A stretch of 6,096 nt of DNA from Oscillospiraceae bacterium (lineage in GTDB: Bacteria > Bacillota > Clostridia > Oscillospirales > Ruminococcaceae). The stretch covers positions 1 to 6,096 of the forward strand of contig SVMQ01000139.1 of assembly GCA_015067375.1 (NCBI GenBank). The letters are read 5' to 3'. Position 1 is the stretch's first letter, and every line of letters begins with the position of its first letter. Position numbers and translations under genes: made by a program. Below the pieces are notes generated by a model. The model saw nothing but the letters and a program-made list of their open reading frames with translations. It was not told the DNA's origin and did not search any database. Positions 1 to 6,096 of the stretch are shown one piece after another.

Positions 1-1
1 C

Positions 2-1624
2 ATGATGACCAGCCGCACTGAATATATGCAGTTCGATATCAACGGCACAGAGATATTCGCCGATACGCTTCAGCTGATAGTAATGCCGAAAGGTTGCGAT
101 ATTACCGATGAGATAGGCGAGGACTATGTTTATGTACGACTTACGTTTGACGAGCTTACAGTACGCTATGACACTGTTTCGGGCTACAGTAATACAGGAC
201 GTTTCAGTGCTGTCGAGGTGCTGACAGAGGACACCGAAAGCGTACTGGGTAACCTATATCTGTTCGAGGGTGAGGAAAAAGACCCGCGTATGACAGAAGC
301 GTACAACGCTATCACAGGCAGCCTTGACAGTATCTATAAGGATACAACGCACGGAATGATAATGCTTGACATGGATTTTGACGGCACGCCTGAGCTGCTC
401 GTTTCGGACGCGGTAAAGAGGGGAATATCGGATTATGACGGTGAGCCTGATCATTACGATACCTCGATATATCGTATCGAAAACGGAGCGCTGCGGTATA
501 TCGACAAAATGACTTTCACCTCTGATTATTTTACATCAGGTTTAGGAATGGGTCTTAAAACGTTGGAGGACGGCACAAAGGGCTGGTACGCTTCTTCCTA
601 TATAAACCGCGAAACAGGCGCGACTGACGAGCGTATAGATTACATCTATAAGCTGGAGGGCGACACGCTGACAGCGATAGAAAAATTCCGCAGTGCAGGC
701 GAAGAGTACTTCATTGACGGTCAGCCTATAACAATGTCCACACGCGAGGAATATGTTTCGTTCTACGACGAGGAGCCTGAATTGACCACCATATACGAAT
801 GGGGTGACTACAGCTCGTTTTTCGGCCCTAATATCGTATTCGGTGATATTAAGCATGATTACGTTGCGGATATCTCTGAGCAATATATGATACTGTCCGA
901 CTGGCTGTGCGACTTTAATAGCAGTGGTTACTCACAACTGCACGGGATGGTAAACAGCGTATATACATTGACAGACCGCGAGCTGTCCTACCGCATCGCA
1001 TACCTAGTTGACTGCGCATATCTCGGTGAATATAACCCTGCTAAAAACCAGTATTACTATGAGTTCTATGGCGGGTTTGCAAAGCCTGTGATCTATCTGT
1101 ACCCCGAGCAGCAGACAGATGTTTCGGTAGAAGTAGGCTTCGCTAATGGCGGCGAGCTTACCTGCACCTATCCCGAATATAACGACGGCTGGCGCGTTAC
1201 AGCACTGCCTGACGGCACACTGTATGACGAGAGCGGCAACGAGTATTACTGTCTTTACTGGGAGGGCGAGGGAAGCGCCACACTTGACATGAGCCGCGGC
1301 TGGTGCGTAAGCGGCAAGGACAGTGCTGATTTCCTGCGTGAAAAGCTGTTACATATAGGACTGACGCCGCGCGAGGCTAATGAGTTCATCATCTACTGGC
1401 TGCCGCAGCTTGAGCAGAGCGAGTACAATGTAATATCGCTGCACACTGAGCAGTATGCGGCTGCTGTTCCGTTGAATGTTGTTCCTGCACCTGACAGCGA
1501 GATACGCGTGTTTATGACGTTCACTCCTGTTGGGGAATATGTGGAGATAGCGCCGCAGGAGCTTCCATCCTATGACCGCACAGGCTTCACCCTAGTGGAG
1601 TGGGGCGGAGGTATAGTCGAATAA
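2..1624 (+). CDS. Uncharacterised, probably exported protein with C-terminal KPVIYLYP module (5' end outside window)
   Basis: Function unknown. The frame is open from the first bases of the window and the visible start (two ATG codons in a row) has no upstream sequence to judge. The true start, and any signal peptide, most likely lie upstream. Residue numbers are from base 2. Residues 1-95 are beta-rich and acidic. Residues 123-134 (DMDFDGTPELLV) form an acidic DxDxDGxxE loop, as in EF-hand-like or FG-GAP/VCBS-like calcium sites. Residues 150-230 look like a repeated beta region. The module from about 358 to 540 opens with KPVIYLYPE (361-369), followed by a TYPEYNDGW segment (389-397), CLYWEG (417-422), a GLTPREANEFIIYWLPQ helix segment (453-469), and RTGFTLVEWGG near the end (526-536). 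I recognise these motifs as a recurrent uncharacterised domain in bacterial secreted proteins; I know of no assigned activity. No membrane anchor or dockerin is visible. A hairpin terminator follows 8 bases after the stop, so this gene ends its transcript. Confidence 0.85.
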   Translation: MMTSRTEYMQFDINGTEIFADTLQLIVMPKGCDITDEIGEDYVYVRLTFDELTVRYDTVSGYSNTGRFSAVEVLTEDTESVLGNLYLFEGEEKDPRMTEAYNAITGSLDSIYKDTTHGMIMLDMDFDGTPELLVSDAVKRGISDYDGEPDHYDTSIYRIENGALRYIDKMTFTSDYFTSGLGMGLKTLEDGTKGWYASSYINRETGATDERIDYIYKLEGDTLTAIEKFRSAGEEYFIDGQPITMSTREEYVSFYDEEPELTTIYEWGDYSSFFGPNIVFGDIKHDYVADISEQYMILSDWLCDFNSSGYSQLHGMVNSVYTLTDRELSYRIAYLVDCAYLGEYNPAKNQYYYEFYGGFAKPVIYLYPEQQTDVSVEVGFANGGELTCTYPEYNDGWRVTALPDGTLYDESGNEYYCLYWEGEGSATLDMSRGWCVSGKDSADFLREKLLHIGLTPREANEFIIYWLPQLEQSEYNVISLHTEQYAAAVPLNVVPAPDSEIRVFMTFTPVGEYVEIAPQELPSYDRTGFTLVEWGGGIVE

Positions 1625-1631
1625 AACAATG

Positions 1632-1657
1632 GGGCAGGATGTTTCTCCTGCCCTTTT
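1632..1657. terminator. Rho-independent terminator, probably bidirectional
   Basis: A perfect 8-bp stem (GGGCAGGA at 1632-1639 paired with TCCTGCCC at 1646-1653) has a 6-base loop and is followed by TTTT at 1654-1657. It lies just after the stop of the upstream plus-strand gene. On the minus strand the same stem is followed by ATTG and then TTTT (complement of 1623-1626), so it could also end the convergent AraC transcript, whose stop is about 24 bases away. The plus-strand terminator role is clear; the minus-strand role is inferred. Confidence 0.9.
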
Positions 1658-1680
1658 GATATTTAAAGAATGTGTTGCTT

Positions 1681-2538
1681 TCAGACCGTTCCGCTCCTGT
1701 ATTGCGATGGCGTGATGCCTTTGGTTTTTCTGAATGCGCGGCTGAAGTAGTTGGAGTCGCCAAAGCCGCATCGCATCGCTATCTCAGTTATCGGCATCGT
1801 ACTCTCTTTAAGCAGTGAACAGGCTTTGCGGATGCGTATGTTCATAAGGTACTTCTGTGGCGTGGTGTTGTAGGCTGCTGAAAACAGCCTTATAAAGTGC
1901 CTTTGTGAGTAGTGGGATATGTCAAGCACCTGTTCTATGGTGATGTCGTCCATGTAGTGTTTTTCCATGTAAGCGGCAGCTTCGGCCATTCCGCTTATCT
2001 CGCGGTGCTTTACGGGGGCATCATACAGACGCGACAGCTTTGTGATGATCTGCATAAAATACGCGTGCAGTATCGTTTTCTTTCCGGGGCGCTGTTCAGC
2101 ATATTCCGCTACAGCGGCATCGAGCAACAGTTTAAGCTCCGAGAAATCCGCGTGCGTCAGGTGCAGCCTGCTTTTGAAGCTCTGTGCAGTATTCAGCTGT
2201 GCTTCAAGCAGGAACAGTGCGTGAAATCCTGCGTGTTGTTTGATGTCGTAGTCGCCGTCAAGCAGCGCCTCAGGGCGAAACATTATGTTGCATATTCGGA
2301 AGCTGTTTACATTGTCATAGCCGTGGAAGACATCCTTGCCCATCACAAAGACATCTCCCTTGCATACAGGGAAACGCTCCTGCTGCACGATATGGTCGGC
2401 AGAGCCGTCTAATACTATAACAAGTTCGCAGAAATCCTCGTGTCCATGAATGAACATCTTGTCGTCATGACCGCCATATTCGATGTAAAAGGGAAAGCTG
2501 TCATCCTGCGTGAAATATTTCAGCCACATATTATTCAA
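1681..2538 (-). CDS. AraC-family transcriptional regulator with N-terminal cupin ligand-binding domain
   Basis: This is a cytoplasmic DNA-binding regulator, 285 aa from the chosen TTG start. The N-terminal domain (about residues 28-95) has the AraC cupin pattern: HGHEDFCELVIVLDGSADH, then a KGDVFVMGKDVFHGY segment. The C-terminal pair of helix-turn-helix motifs spans about 185-285. The first HTH is in the ITIEQVLDISHYSQRHFIRLF region. The second contains ITEIAMRCGFGDSNYFSRAF, followed by the family ending GITPSQYR. The frame is open back to an ATG at 2584-2586 (301 aa) with a second ATG at 2560-2562, but neither has a Shine-Dalgarno site and the first lies inside the best promoter. The TTG at 2536-2538 has GGGAG 8 bases upstream, so I prefer it. 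The ligand is unknown; the cupin layout is typical of sugar-responsive members, but that is only family tendency. It is divergent from the lipoprotein/two-component operon and convergent with the upstream gene. Confidence 0.93.
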   Translation of the reverse strand: MNNMWLKYFTQDDSFPFYIEYGGHDDKMFIHGHEDFCELVIVLDGSADHIVQQERFPVCKGDVFVMGKDVFHGYDNVNSFRICNIMFRPEALLDGDYDIKQHAGFHALFLLEAQLNTAQSFKSRLHLTHADFSELKLLLDAAVAEYAEQRPGKKTILHAYFMQIITKLSRLYDAPVKHREISGMAEAAAYMEKHYMDDITIEQVLDISHYSQRHFIRLFSAAYNTTPQKYLMNIRIRKACSLLKESTMPITEIAMRCGFGDSNYFSRAFRKTKGITPSQYRSGTV

Positions 2539-2546
2539 GCGATCAT

Positions 2547-2551
2547 CTCCC
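2547..2551 (-). promoter_or_regulatory. Ribosome binding site deciding the AraC start
   Basis: On the minus strand GGGAG (followed by A) lies 8 bases before the TTG at 2538-2536. It is too far (17 bases) from the next ATG at 2529-2527 and lies downstream of both upstream ATG codons. It is the only good Shine-Dalgarno match near the 5' end of this gene. Confidence 0.6.
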
Positions 2552-2571
2552 GAAAATATCATATTTTTATT

Positions 2572-2600
2572 ATGATAACACACCACATGAATTTTTTCAA
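2572..2600 (-). promoter_or_regulatory. Sigma-A type promoter for the AraC gene
   Basis: On the minus strand there is a -35 box TTGAAA (complement of 2595-2600), a 17-base spacer, and a -10 box TATCAT (complement of 2572-2577). The TG one base before the -10 makes it an extended -10. Each hexamer matches consensus at 5 of 6 positions. Transcription would start near 2565, giving a leader of about 27 bases to the TTG start. The ATG at 2584-2586 would then lie upstream of the transcript, which argues against it as the start. Confidence 0.65.
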
Positions 2601-2640
2601 GTAAGTTGATAATGAATAATTGATGAAAATCATATAAAAT

Positions 2641-2667
2641 TTGAAAAAAGGTCTTTTCTTATTTCAA
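2641..2667. promoter_or_regulatory. Possible operator: inverted TTGAAA half-sites between the divergent promoters
   Basis: TTGAAA at 2641-2646 and its reverse complement TTTCAA at 2662-2667 are 21 bases apart start to start, about two helical turns, and lie across the -35 region of the lipoprotein operon promoter. The region is AT-rich, so a 6-base inverted match could be chance. A regulator, perhaps the AraC protein or the response regulator, could bind here, but nothing in the sequence says which. Confidence 0.25.
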
Positions 2668-2682
2668 TATTTGTGATATAAT
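2654..2682 (+). promoter_or_regulatory. Extended -10 promoter for the lipoprotein/two-component operon
   Basis: A perfect TATAAT at 2677-2682 is preceded by TG at 2674-2675 with one base between, an extended -10 element. The -35 hexamer at 17-base spacing (TTTTCT, 2654-2659) is poor, which fits an extended -10 promoter or one that needs an activator. Transcription would start near 2689, leaving a leader of about 64 bases before the TTG start of the lipoprotein. I see no convincing hairpin or riboswitch in that leader. Confidence 0.65.
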
Positions 2683-2742
2683 ATTATCGTGTATGACTAT
2701 ATCTTGTTATATGCGTTTGATCGAAGGGTACATAGGATCAGT

Positions 2743-2747
2743 GAGGT
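2743..2747 (+). promoter_or_regulatory. Ribosome binding site deciding the lipoprotein TTG start
   Basis: GAGGT lies 5 bases before the TTG at 2753-2755. The next gene in the operon uses the identical GAGGT with the identical 5-base spacing to its ATG, which supports this as the real start. The in-frame ATG codons at 2693 and 2711 have no Shine-Dalgarno site. Confidence 0.75.
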
Positions 2748-2752
2748 ATACA

Positions 2753-4093
2753 TTGAAAATAAAGGCTTTATTGATAACGCTGTTGATGCTGGTGGCTACC
2801 GGTTGTTCGGCAGGCGCTTCGGTAGAGAACCTGCTTGCACCGCCAAAGCTGGACGGACAGCAGAATGATATCTATCAGGCGCTTATCAACAGCACAGGCT
2901 CCAGTATCAAGCTGAAATATCCAAAAAGCGGCGACTATCGCTCGCCGTTTGTCGTGCGCAATATAGATAACGAGCCGGGTGAGGAAGCGATGGTGTTTTA
3001 TGCTCCTGACTCCGTGCAGACGGGTGAGGCAGCACTGCGACTCAAGTTTCTGGATCAGTACGATGGAAAATGGCAGGTGGTCTATGACCTTGCGTGCATC
3101 GGTACAGAGGTCGAGAGCCTTAGCTTTACGTCAATTGGCGAGGGCTTCGGTGAGGATATATTGCTGCGCACATCGGTGCTGAATCAGACTGAAAAGGTGC
3201 TGACTGTCATAAGCTACGCTGATGGCACGCCAAAGGAGCTTTACGCATCCCCATACTCCTGTCTTGAGGTCTTTGACCTCAATAATGACGCTAACGATGA
3301 GCTGGTAACGGTCGTGACCGATAAGACAACGGGAATCTCGACCGCGATGCTGTTTGCGCGCACCGAAAGCGGATTGTCAAAGCTCAGCCAGACAGAGCTT
3401 GTCGGAACACATTCCGAGATCATCAATGTAACAAAGGGATTTCTTTCCGAAAGCGTCCCCGCGCTTTACATCGACCATTCGCGCGGTCAGGGACAGTATG
3501 GTACCAGCGTAGTTTACTGCAGCGGTGACAGGATAGTCAGCCCCGACAGTATAGGCGCAAATGCCGACAGCAGTATAGTATCGCGCTTCACAAATGACTA
3601 CATGGCAGACATACACTGCACCGATATCGAAGGTGACGGCTTTGTAGAGATACCCAGTATGGTGCCGCTGCCCGGTTATGAGGCGCTGCCGCGTGCAGAG
3701 CAGCTTTGTGCGGTGCGTTGGTACACCGTCGAGCGCGAGGATTTCGTATCCGAGCATTATGGTTATTACAGCAGTAAGTTCAAGTTTGCACTGCTGTTTC
3801 CTGACAGGTGGCACGGTGTTGTCACTGCGGTGCCTAATCTGCAGGAGAACGAGATAATCTTCATAGGATATACGCCCGAAACGGGTCTTGAGGTCAACGA
3901 GTCCACTGAGCTTATGCGAATAAAGATAGTGGACAAGAGCGATACTCAGACGAGCGTAGCTAATGCGATAATACTAGGAGAAACAGAGGAGAGCATCTAC
4001 TGCTGCTTTGAAACAGGAACCTATAAGACCAGCAAGCTTGCGTTGACCGCGAGCGAGCTTGAGGATAGCTTTATCATTCTGACTGAGAGGTAA
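2753..4093 (+). CDS. Putative membrane-anchored lipoprotein with FG-GAP/VCBS-like acidic loops
   Basis: An exported lipoprotein of unknown function, 446 aa from the TTG start. The first 18 residues are a short basic start (MKIK), a hydrophobic stretch (ALLITLLMLV) and a lipobox ATGC, so Cys18 is the predicted lipidated residue and the mature protein is tethered outside the membrane. Starting at the in-frame ATG at 2693 would add 20 residues before the signal peptide, which is implausible. The mature protein begins with an APPKLDGQQNDIYQAL segment (about 29-44) and a YPKSGDYRSPFVV segment. It then has acidic loops resembling calcium-binding FG-GAP/VCBS blades: DNEPGEEAMVFY (about 72-83), DLNNDANDELVTVV (about 175-188) and DIEGDGFVEI (about 291-300). 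These loops are degenerate. The gene is first in an operon, with 3 bases between its stop and the response regulator start. From memory, lipoproteins of this type occur beside two-component genes in Clostridia. A sensory or scaffold role for the kinase is inferred. Confidence 0.85.
   Translation: MKIKALLITLLMLVATGCSAGASVENLLAPPKLDGQQNDIYQALINSTGSSIKLKYPKSGDYRSPFVVRNIDNEPGEEAMVFYAPDSVQTGEAALRLKFLDQYDGKWQVVYDLACIGTEVESLSFTSIGEGFGEDILLRTSVLNQTEKVLTVISYADGTPKELYASPYSCLEVFDLNNDANDELVTVVTDKTTGISTAMLFARTESGLSKLSQTELVGTHSEIINVTKGFLSESVPALYIDHSRGQGQYGTSVVYCSGDRIVSPDSIGANADSSIVSRFTNDYMADIHCTDIEGDGFVEIPSMVPLPGYEALPRAEQLCAVRWYTVEREDFVSEHYGYYSSKFKFALLFPDRWHGVVTAVPNLQENEIIFIGYTPETGLEVNESTELMRIKIVDKSDTQTSVANAIILGETEESIYCCFETGTYKTSKLALTASELEDSFIILTER
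4087..4091 (+). promoter_or_regulatory. Ribosome binding site of the response regulator, overlapping the lipoprotein stop
   Basis: GAGGT lies 5 bases before the ATG at 4097. Its last base is the first base of the lipoprotein TAA stop (4091-4093). The overlap suggests that translation of the two genes is coupled. Confidence 0.75.
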
Positions 4094-4096
4094 ATT

Positions 4097-4792
4097 ATGA
4101 AACGTATACTTGTTTGCGAGGACGAAGAGGCGATCCGCGATTTTGTCGTGATAAATCTCCGTCGTTCGGGTTATGATGTGGTGGATGTTGCAAGCGGCGA
4201 GGAGGCAGTAGATGTTTTCCGTAAGCAGAACGGCGATTTCGATGTTGCGCTGCTTGATATAATGATGCCCGGCATGGATGGATTTGCACTGTGTCGTTGG
4301 ATAAGGGAGCAAAGCTCTGATATCGGCATCATAATGCTGTCTGCGAAAAGTCAGGAGATGGATAAGGTAAACTGCCTTATGATCGGCGCCGACGATTATG
4401 TTACAAAGCCTTTTTCTCCGTCTGAGCTTGTGGCGCGTATAGATGCCATCTATCGCCGCGTTAATGTAAATCAGGCGCGCCGTGAGGTAGCAAAGACGAT
4501 AACCTCAGGTCCGTTCGTGCTGGATTGTCAGAGCAGGACAGTGAGCAAGAACGGCGAGCTTATCGACTTAACTCAGGTAGAGTATCACATAATGGAATAC
4601 CTGCTGAAGAACAGCAATACCGCATTGGATCGTAAGACCATCCTGCACCATATCTGGGGCGATGCTTATTATGGCGATGATAAGGTAGTGGATGTCAACA
4701 TTCGCCGTCTGCGTATGAAGATAGAGGAAGACCCGTCTGAGCCTGAGTACATACAGACGATATGGGGCTTCGGCTACAAGTGGAATATCTGA
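4097..4792 (+). CDS. OmpR/PhoB-family response regulator
   Basis: A cytoplasmic two-component response regulator, 231 aa, the normal length for the OmpR/PhoB subfamily. The receiver domain (about 1-120) has the acidic pair Glu8/Asp9 in VCEDEEA and the phospho-acceptor Asp54 in ALLDIMMPGMDG. It also has the switch residue Ser82 in IIMLSAKS and the conserved Lys104 in DDYVTKPF. All catalytic positions are present, so it should be phosphorylatable. A linker (about 122-134) leads to the winged-helix DNA-binding domain (about 135-231), with the recognition-helix segment KVVDVNIRRLRMKI at 196-209 and the terminal hairpin IWGFGYKW. The cognate kinase is almost certainly the next gene, 3 bases downstream. 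Targets are unknown; autoregulation of the operon is plausible but not shown. Similar proteins are labelled PhoB, WalR or ResD in annotation; none of these names is supported here. Confidence 0.97.
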   Translation: MKRILVCEDEEAIRDFVVINLRRSGYDVVDVASGEEAVDVFRKQNGDFDVALLDIMMPGMDGFALCRWIREQSSDIGIIMLSAKSQEMDKVNCLMIGADDYVTKPFSPSELVARIDAIYRRVNVNQARREVAKTITSGPFVLDCQSRTVSKNGELIDLTQVEYHIMEYLLKNSNTALDRKTILHHIWGDAYYGDDKVVDVNIRRLRMKIEEDPSEPEYIQTIWGFGYKWNI

Positions 4793-4795
4793 TAT

Positions 4796-6096
4796 ATGGG
4801 TGAGAATATTCTGAGATCTCCATCGGTGTCGCGCGCTAAGAACAAGAATGTCCGCGGTTCGATCGCGTGGCGATGGATGATAAATACGCTGAGTGTGGTC
4901 GGTATCCTGCTGATCGTTGCTAATGTATGTATATACCATTTTACGAGGCAGTATTATTATGGCTATGCTCAGAACTATGTGGTCTCCGAGGCAAACGCTA
5001 CTGCTACCGTATTGTCAAGGCTATACGAGGATCTGGCGGTAAACTATTCCTCTGAGATACGCGAGGTTATAGAGAACTTTGAGAAAAAGGATCGCATGGA
5101 GGTAGTGTCGCTCAACAGTAACGGCGAGGTCACCCTGTCGTCAAGCGGATTTTCTCCCGTTGGTGACAACTATATGCCCGACTACGAAGAAGCGCTGAAG
5201 TCCGAGGATGGCGTAGGTATTTTTGTAGGTGTGGACGGCGGTGAAAAGATACTTGCCGTAACTGTGCTGCTAGCACAGCCTAGCGCCAATTACCATGCGC
5301 TCAGGTTCATGACTTCTCTGAGTGGTATCGAGGGACAGCTCTCGACTATCATGTTCATCGCGCTGATGGTCAGTGCAGGAATGATAATGATGGTCGTGTT
5401 CTCGGGACTTTATTTCGTAAAGTCGATATGCGTGCCGCTCATGGAGATAAGCGGTACTGCGAAAAAGCTTGCAAAGGGCGATTTCTCTGAGCGTATCGCA
5501 ATAAAGAACAACGACGAGATAGGCGAGCTGTCGCGTGTATTCAATGATATGGCGGACGAGCTTGAAAACTCTGAGGCGATAAAGAACGACTTTATCTCCT
5601 CGGTGTCGCACGAGCTTAGGACCCCGCTTACCGCTATCAAGGGCTGGAGTGAAACGCTTGCACTTGGCTACGACGAAGCGACGTTTACAAAGGGCATGAA
5701 GGTCATTACAGGCGAAACAGAGCGCCTTGAAAGTATGGTTGAGGAGCTGCTTGACTTCTCGCGCATACAAAACGGAAAGTTCACGCTGCAGATGGCTAAT
5801 ATCGACATCATCGCGGAGCTTGACGACGCGCTGCTGATATATTATGACAAAGCAGGCAAGGAAAACAAGACGATTCATTATAATGACCCGGAGTTTCTGT
5901 GCGTAGTATACGGCGACAAAAACAGGCTGCGACAGGTGTTCATCAATGTTATCGACAACGCGATAAAGTACACCGATGCAGGCGATGCTGTCGATATAAC
6001 CGTAGAGCGGATCGACGAGCAGCTTAAGATAGCCGTATCCGATACAGGCTGTGGAATTGCGCCGTCCGATCTGCCAAAGGTCAAGGCTAAGTTCTA
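4796..6096 (+). CDS. Membrane sensor histidine kinase with HAMP domain (3' end outside window)
   Basis: Sensor kinase that should autophosphorylate and pass phosphate to Asp54 of the upstream regulator; 433 codons are visible with no stop. A basic cytoplasmic start leads to membrane segment 1 (about 29-49) and an extracellular region (about 50-183). The second half of that region (about 102-160) reads like a small PAS/Cache-type sensor fold. Membrane segment 2 (about 184-207) follows, then HAMP (about 208-260, with VPL and DEIGELSRVFNDM). HisKA has VSHELRTPLTAIKGW with phospho-accepting His272. The ATPase domain has the N-box NVIDNAIKYT (Asn384, Asn388) and G1-box DTGCGIAP (Asp416 to Gly420). 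The sequence is cut in KVKAKF, just before the expected FYKA-type F-box and the G2 box. The ATG at 4796 follows the regulator stop by 3 bases and has no strong Shine-Dalgarno site, so translation is probably coupled. It lies in the same reading frame as the regulator. Confidence 0.95.
   Translation, partial: MGENILRSPSVSRAKNKNVRGSIAWRWMINTLSVVGILLIVANVCIYHFTRQYYYGYAQNYVVSEANATATVLSRLYEDLAVNYSSEIREVIENFEKKDRMEVVSLNSNGEVTLSSSGFSPVGDNYMPDYEEALKSEDGVGIFVGVDGGEKILAVTVLLAQPSANYHALRFMTSLSGIEGQLSTIMFIALMVSAGMIMMVVFSGLYFVKSICVPLMEISGTAKKLAKGDFSERIAIKNNDEIGELSRVFNDMADELENSEAIKNDFISSVSHELRTPLTAIKGWSETLALGYDEATFTKGMKVITGETERLESMVEELLDFSRIQNGKFTLQMANIDIIAELDDALLIYYDKAGKENKTIHYNDPEFLCVVYGDKNRLRQVFINVIDNAIKYTDAGDAVDITVERIDEQLKIAVSDTGCGIAPSDLPKVKAKF

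Noticed and set aside
1912..2412. 166-aa plus-strand open frame antisense to the AraC gene
   Set aside because: It overlaps the cupin and linker region of a clear AraC-family protein and its translation has no family features.
2693..2752. In-frame ATG extension of the lipoprotein (20 residues before the TTG start)
   Set aside because: No Shine-Dalgarno site precedes the ATG, the transcript probably starts only about 4 bases before it, and it would put a non-signal-like stretch ahead of a complete lipoprotein signal peptide.
2689..2752. Possible riboswitch or leader hairpin before the lipoprotein
   Set aside because: The roughly 64-base leader shows only weak AT-rich pairing, with no terminator-like stem and no recognisable aptamer core.
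3377..3814. 145-aa minus-strand open frame inside the lipoprotein gene
   Set aside because: It is a shadow of the lipoprotein frame with no domain or start signal. The same applies to minus-strand frames at 254-454, 542-883, 3974-4312 and 4568-4939.
4803..4821. Adjacent small palindromes AGAATATTCT and GAGATCTC at the start of the kinase gene
   Set aside because: They lie within coding sequence, are unlinked to any promoter, and are short enough to be chance.
5270..5878. 202-aa minus-strand open frame antisense to the kinase gene
   Set aside because: It lies opposite well-supported kinase sequence containing the His box and HAMP domain, has no recognisable domain, is Cys/His/Arg-rich in the manner of antisense translations, and has no Shine-Dalgarno or promoter support.

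Overview
The window looks like a chromosomal segment of a gut-type Clostridia bacterium, probably Ruminococcus-like (Oscillospiraceae). This is inferred from the mid-range base composition, Gram-positive style Shine-Dalgarno sites (GAGGT), an OmpR-type regulator paired with a HAMP histidine kinase, and acidic calcium-loop-like proteins of the kind common in that group. No marker gene fixes the genus. There are no RNA genes, mobile elements, CRISPR arrays or long repeats.

Layout: (1) Positions 2-1624, plus strand, hold the 3' part of a gene for a probably exported protein of unknown function. It carries an acidic DxDxDG-type loop and a C-terminal module marked by KPVIYLYPE and a terminal R-x-GFT-LVEWGG motif. 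(2) A strong hairpin terminator at 1632-1657 separates it from a convergent AraC-family regulator on the minus strand (stop at 1681). (3) The AraC gene is divergent from an operon on the plus strand. The intergenic region holds a well-formed promoter for each direction and AT-rich half-site-like repeats between them. In both divergent genes the best start is a TTG codon chosen by a Shine-Dalgarno site, which trims N-terminal extensions that would otherwise look like coding sequence. (4) The operon runs lipoprotein (2753-4093), OmpR/PhoB response regulator (4097-4792), membrane histidine kinase (4796 to beyond the window). There are exactly 3 bases between successive genes, so the three products are very probably co-translated.

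How the genes may work together: the lipoprotein would sit on the outer face of the membrane next to the kinase's roughly 135-residue extracellular sensor. The kinase has the phospho-accepting His (H272), N-box and G1-box. The regulator has the full Asp54/Ser82/Lys104 receiver site and a winged-helix DNA-binding domain. The most interesting reading is a three-component signalling unit in which the lipoprotein is a sensory or accessory partner. This is inference from operon structure. The AraC regulator could control the divergent operon, or be an independent sugar-type regulator.
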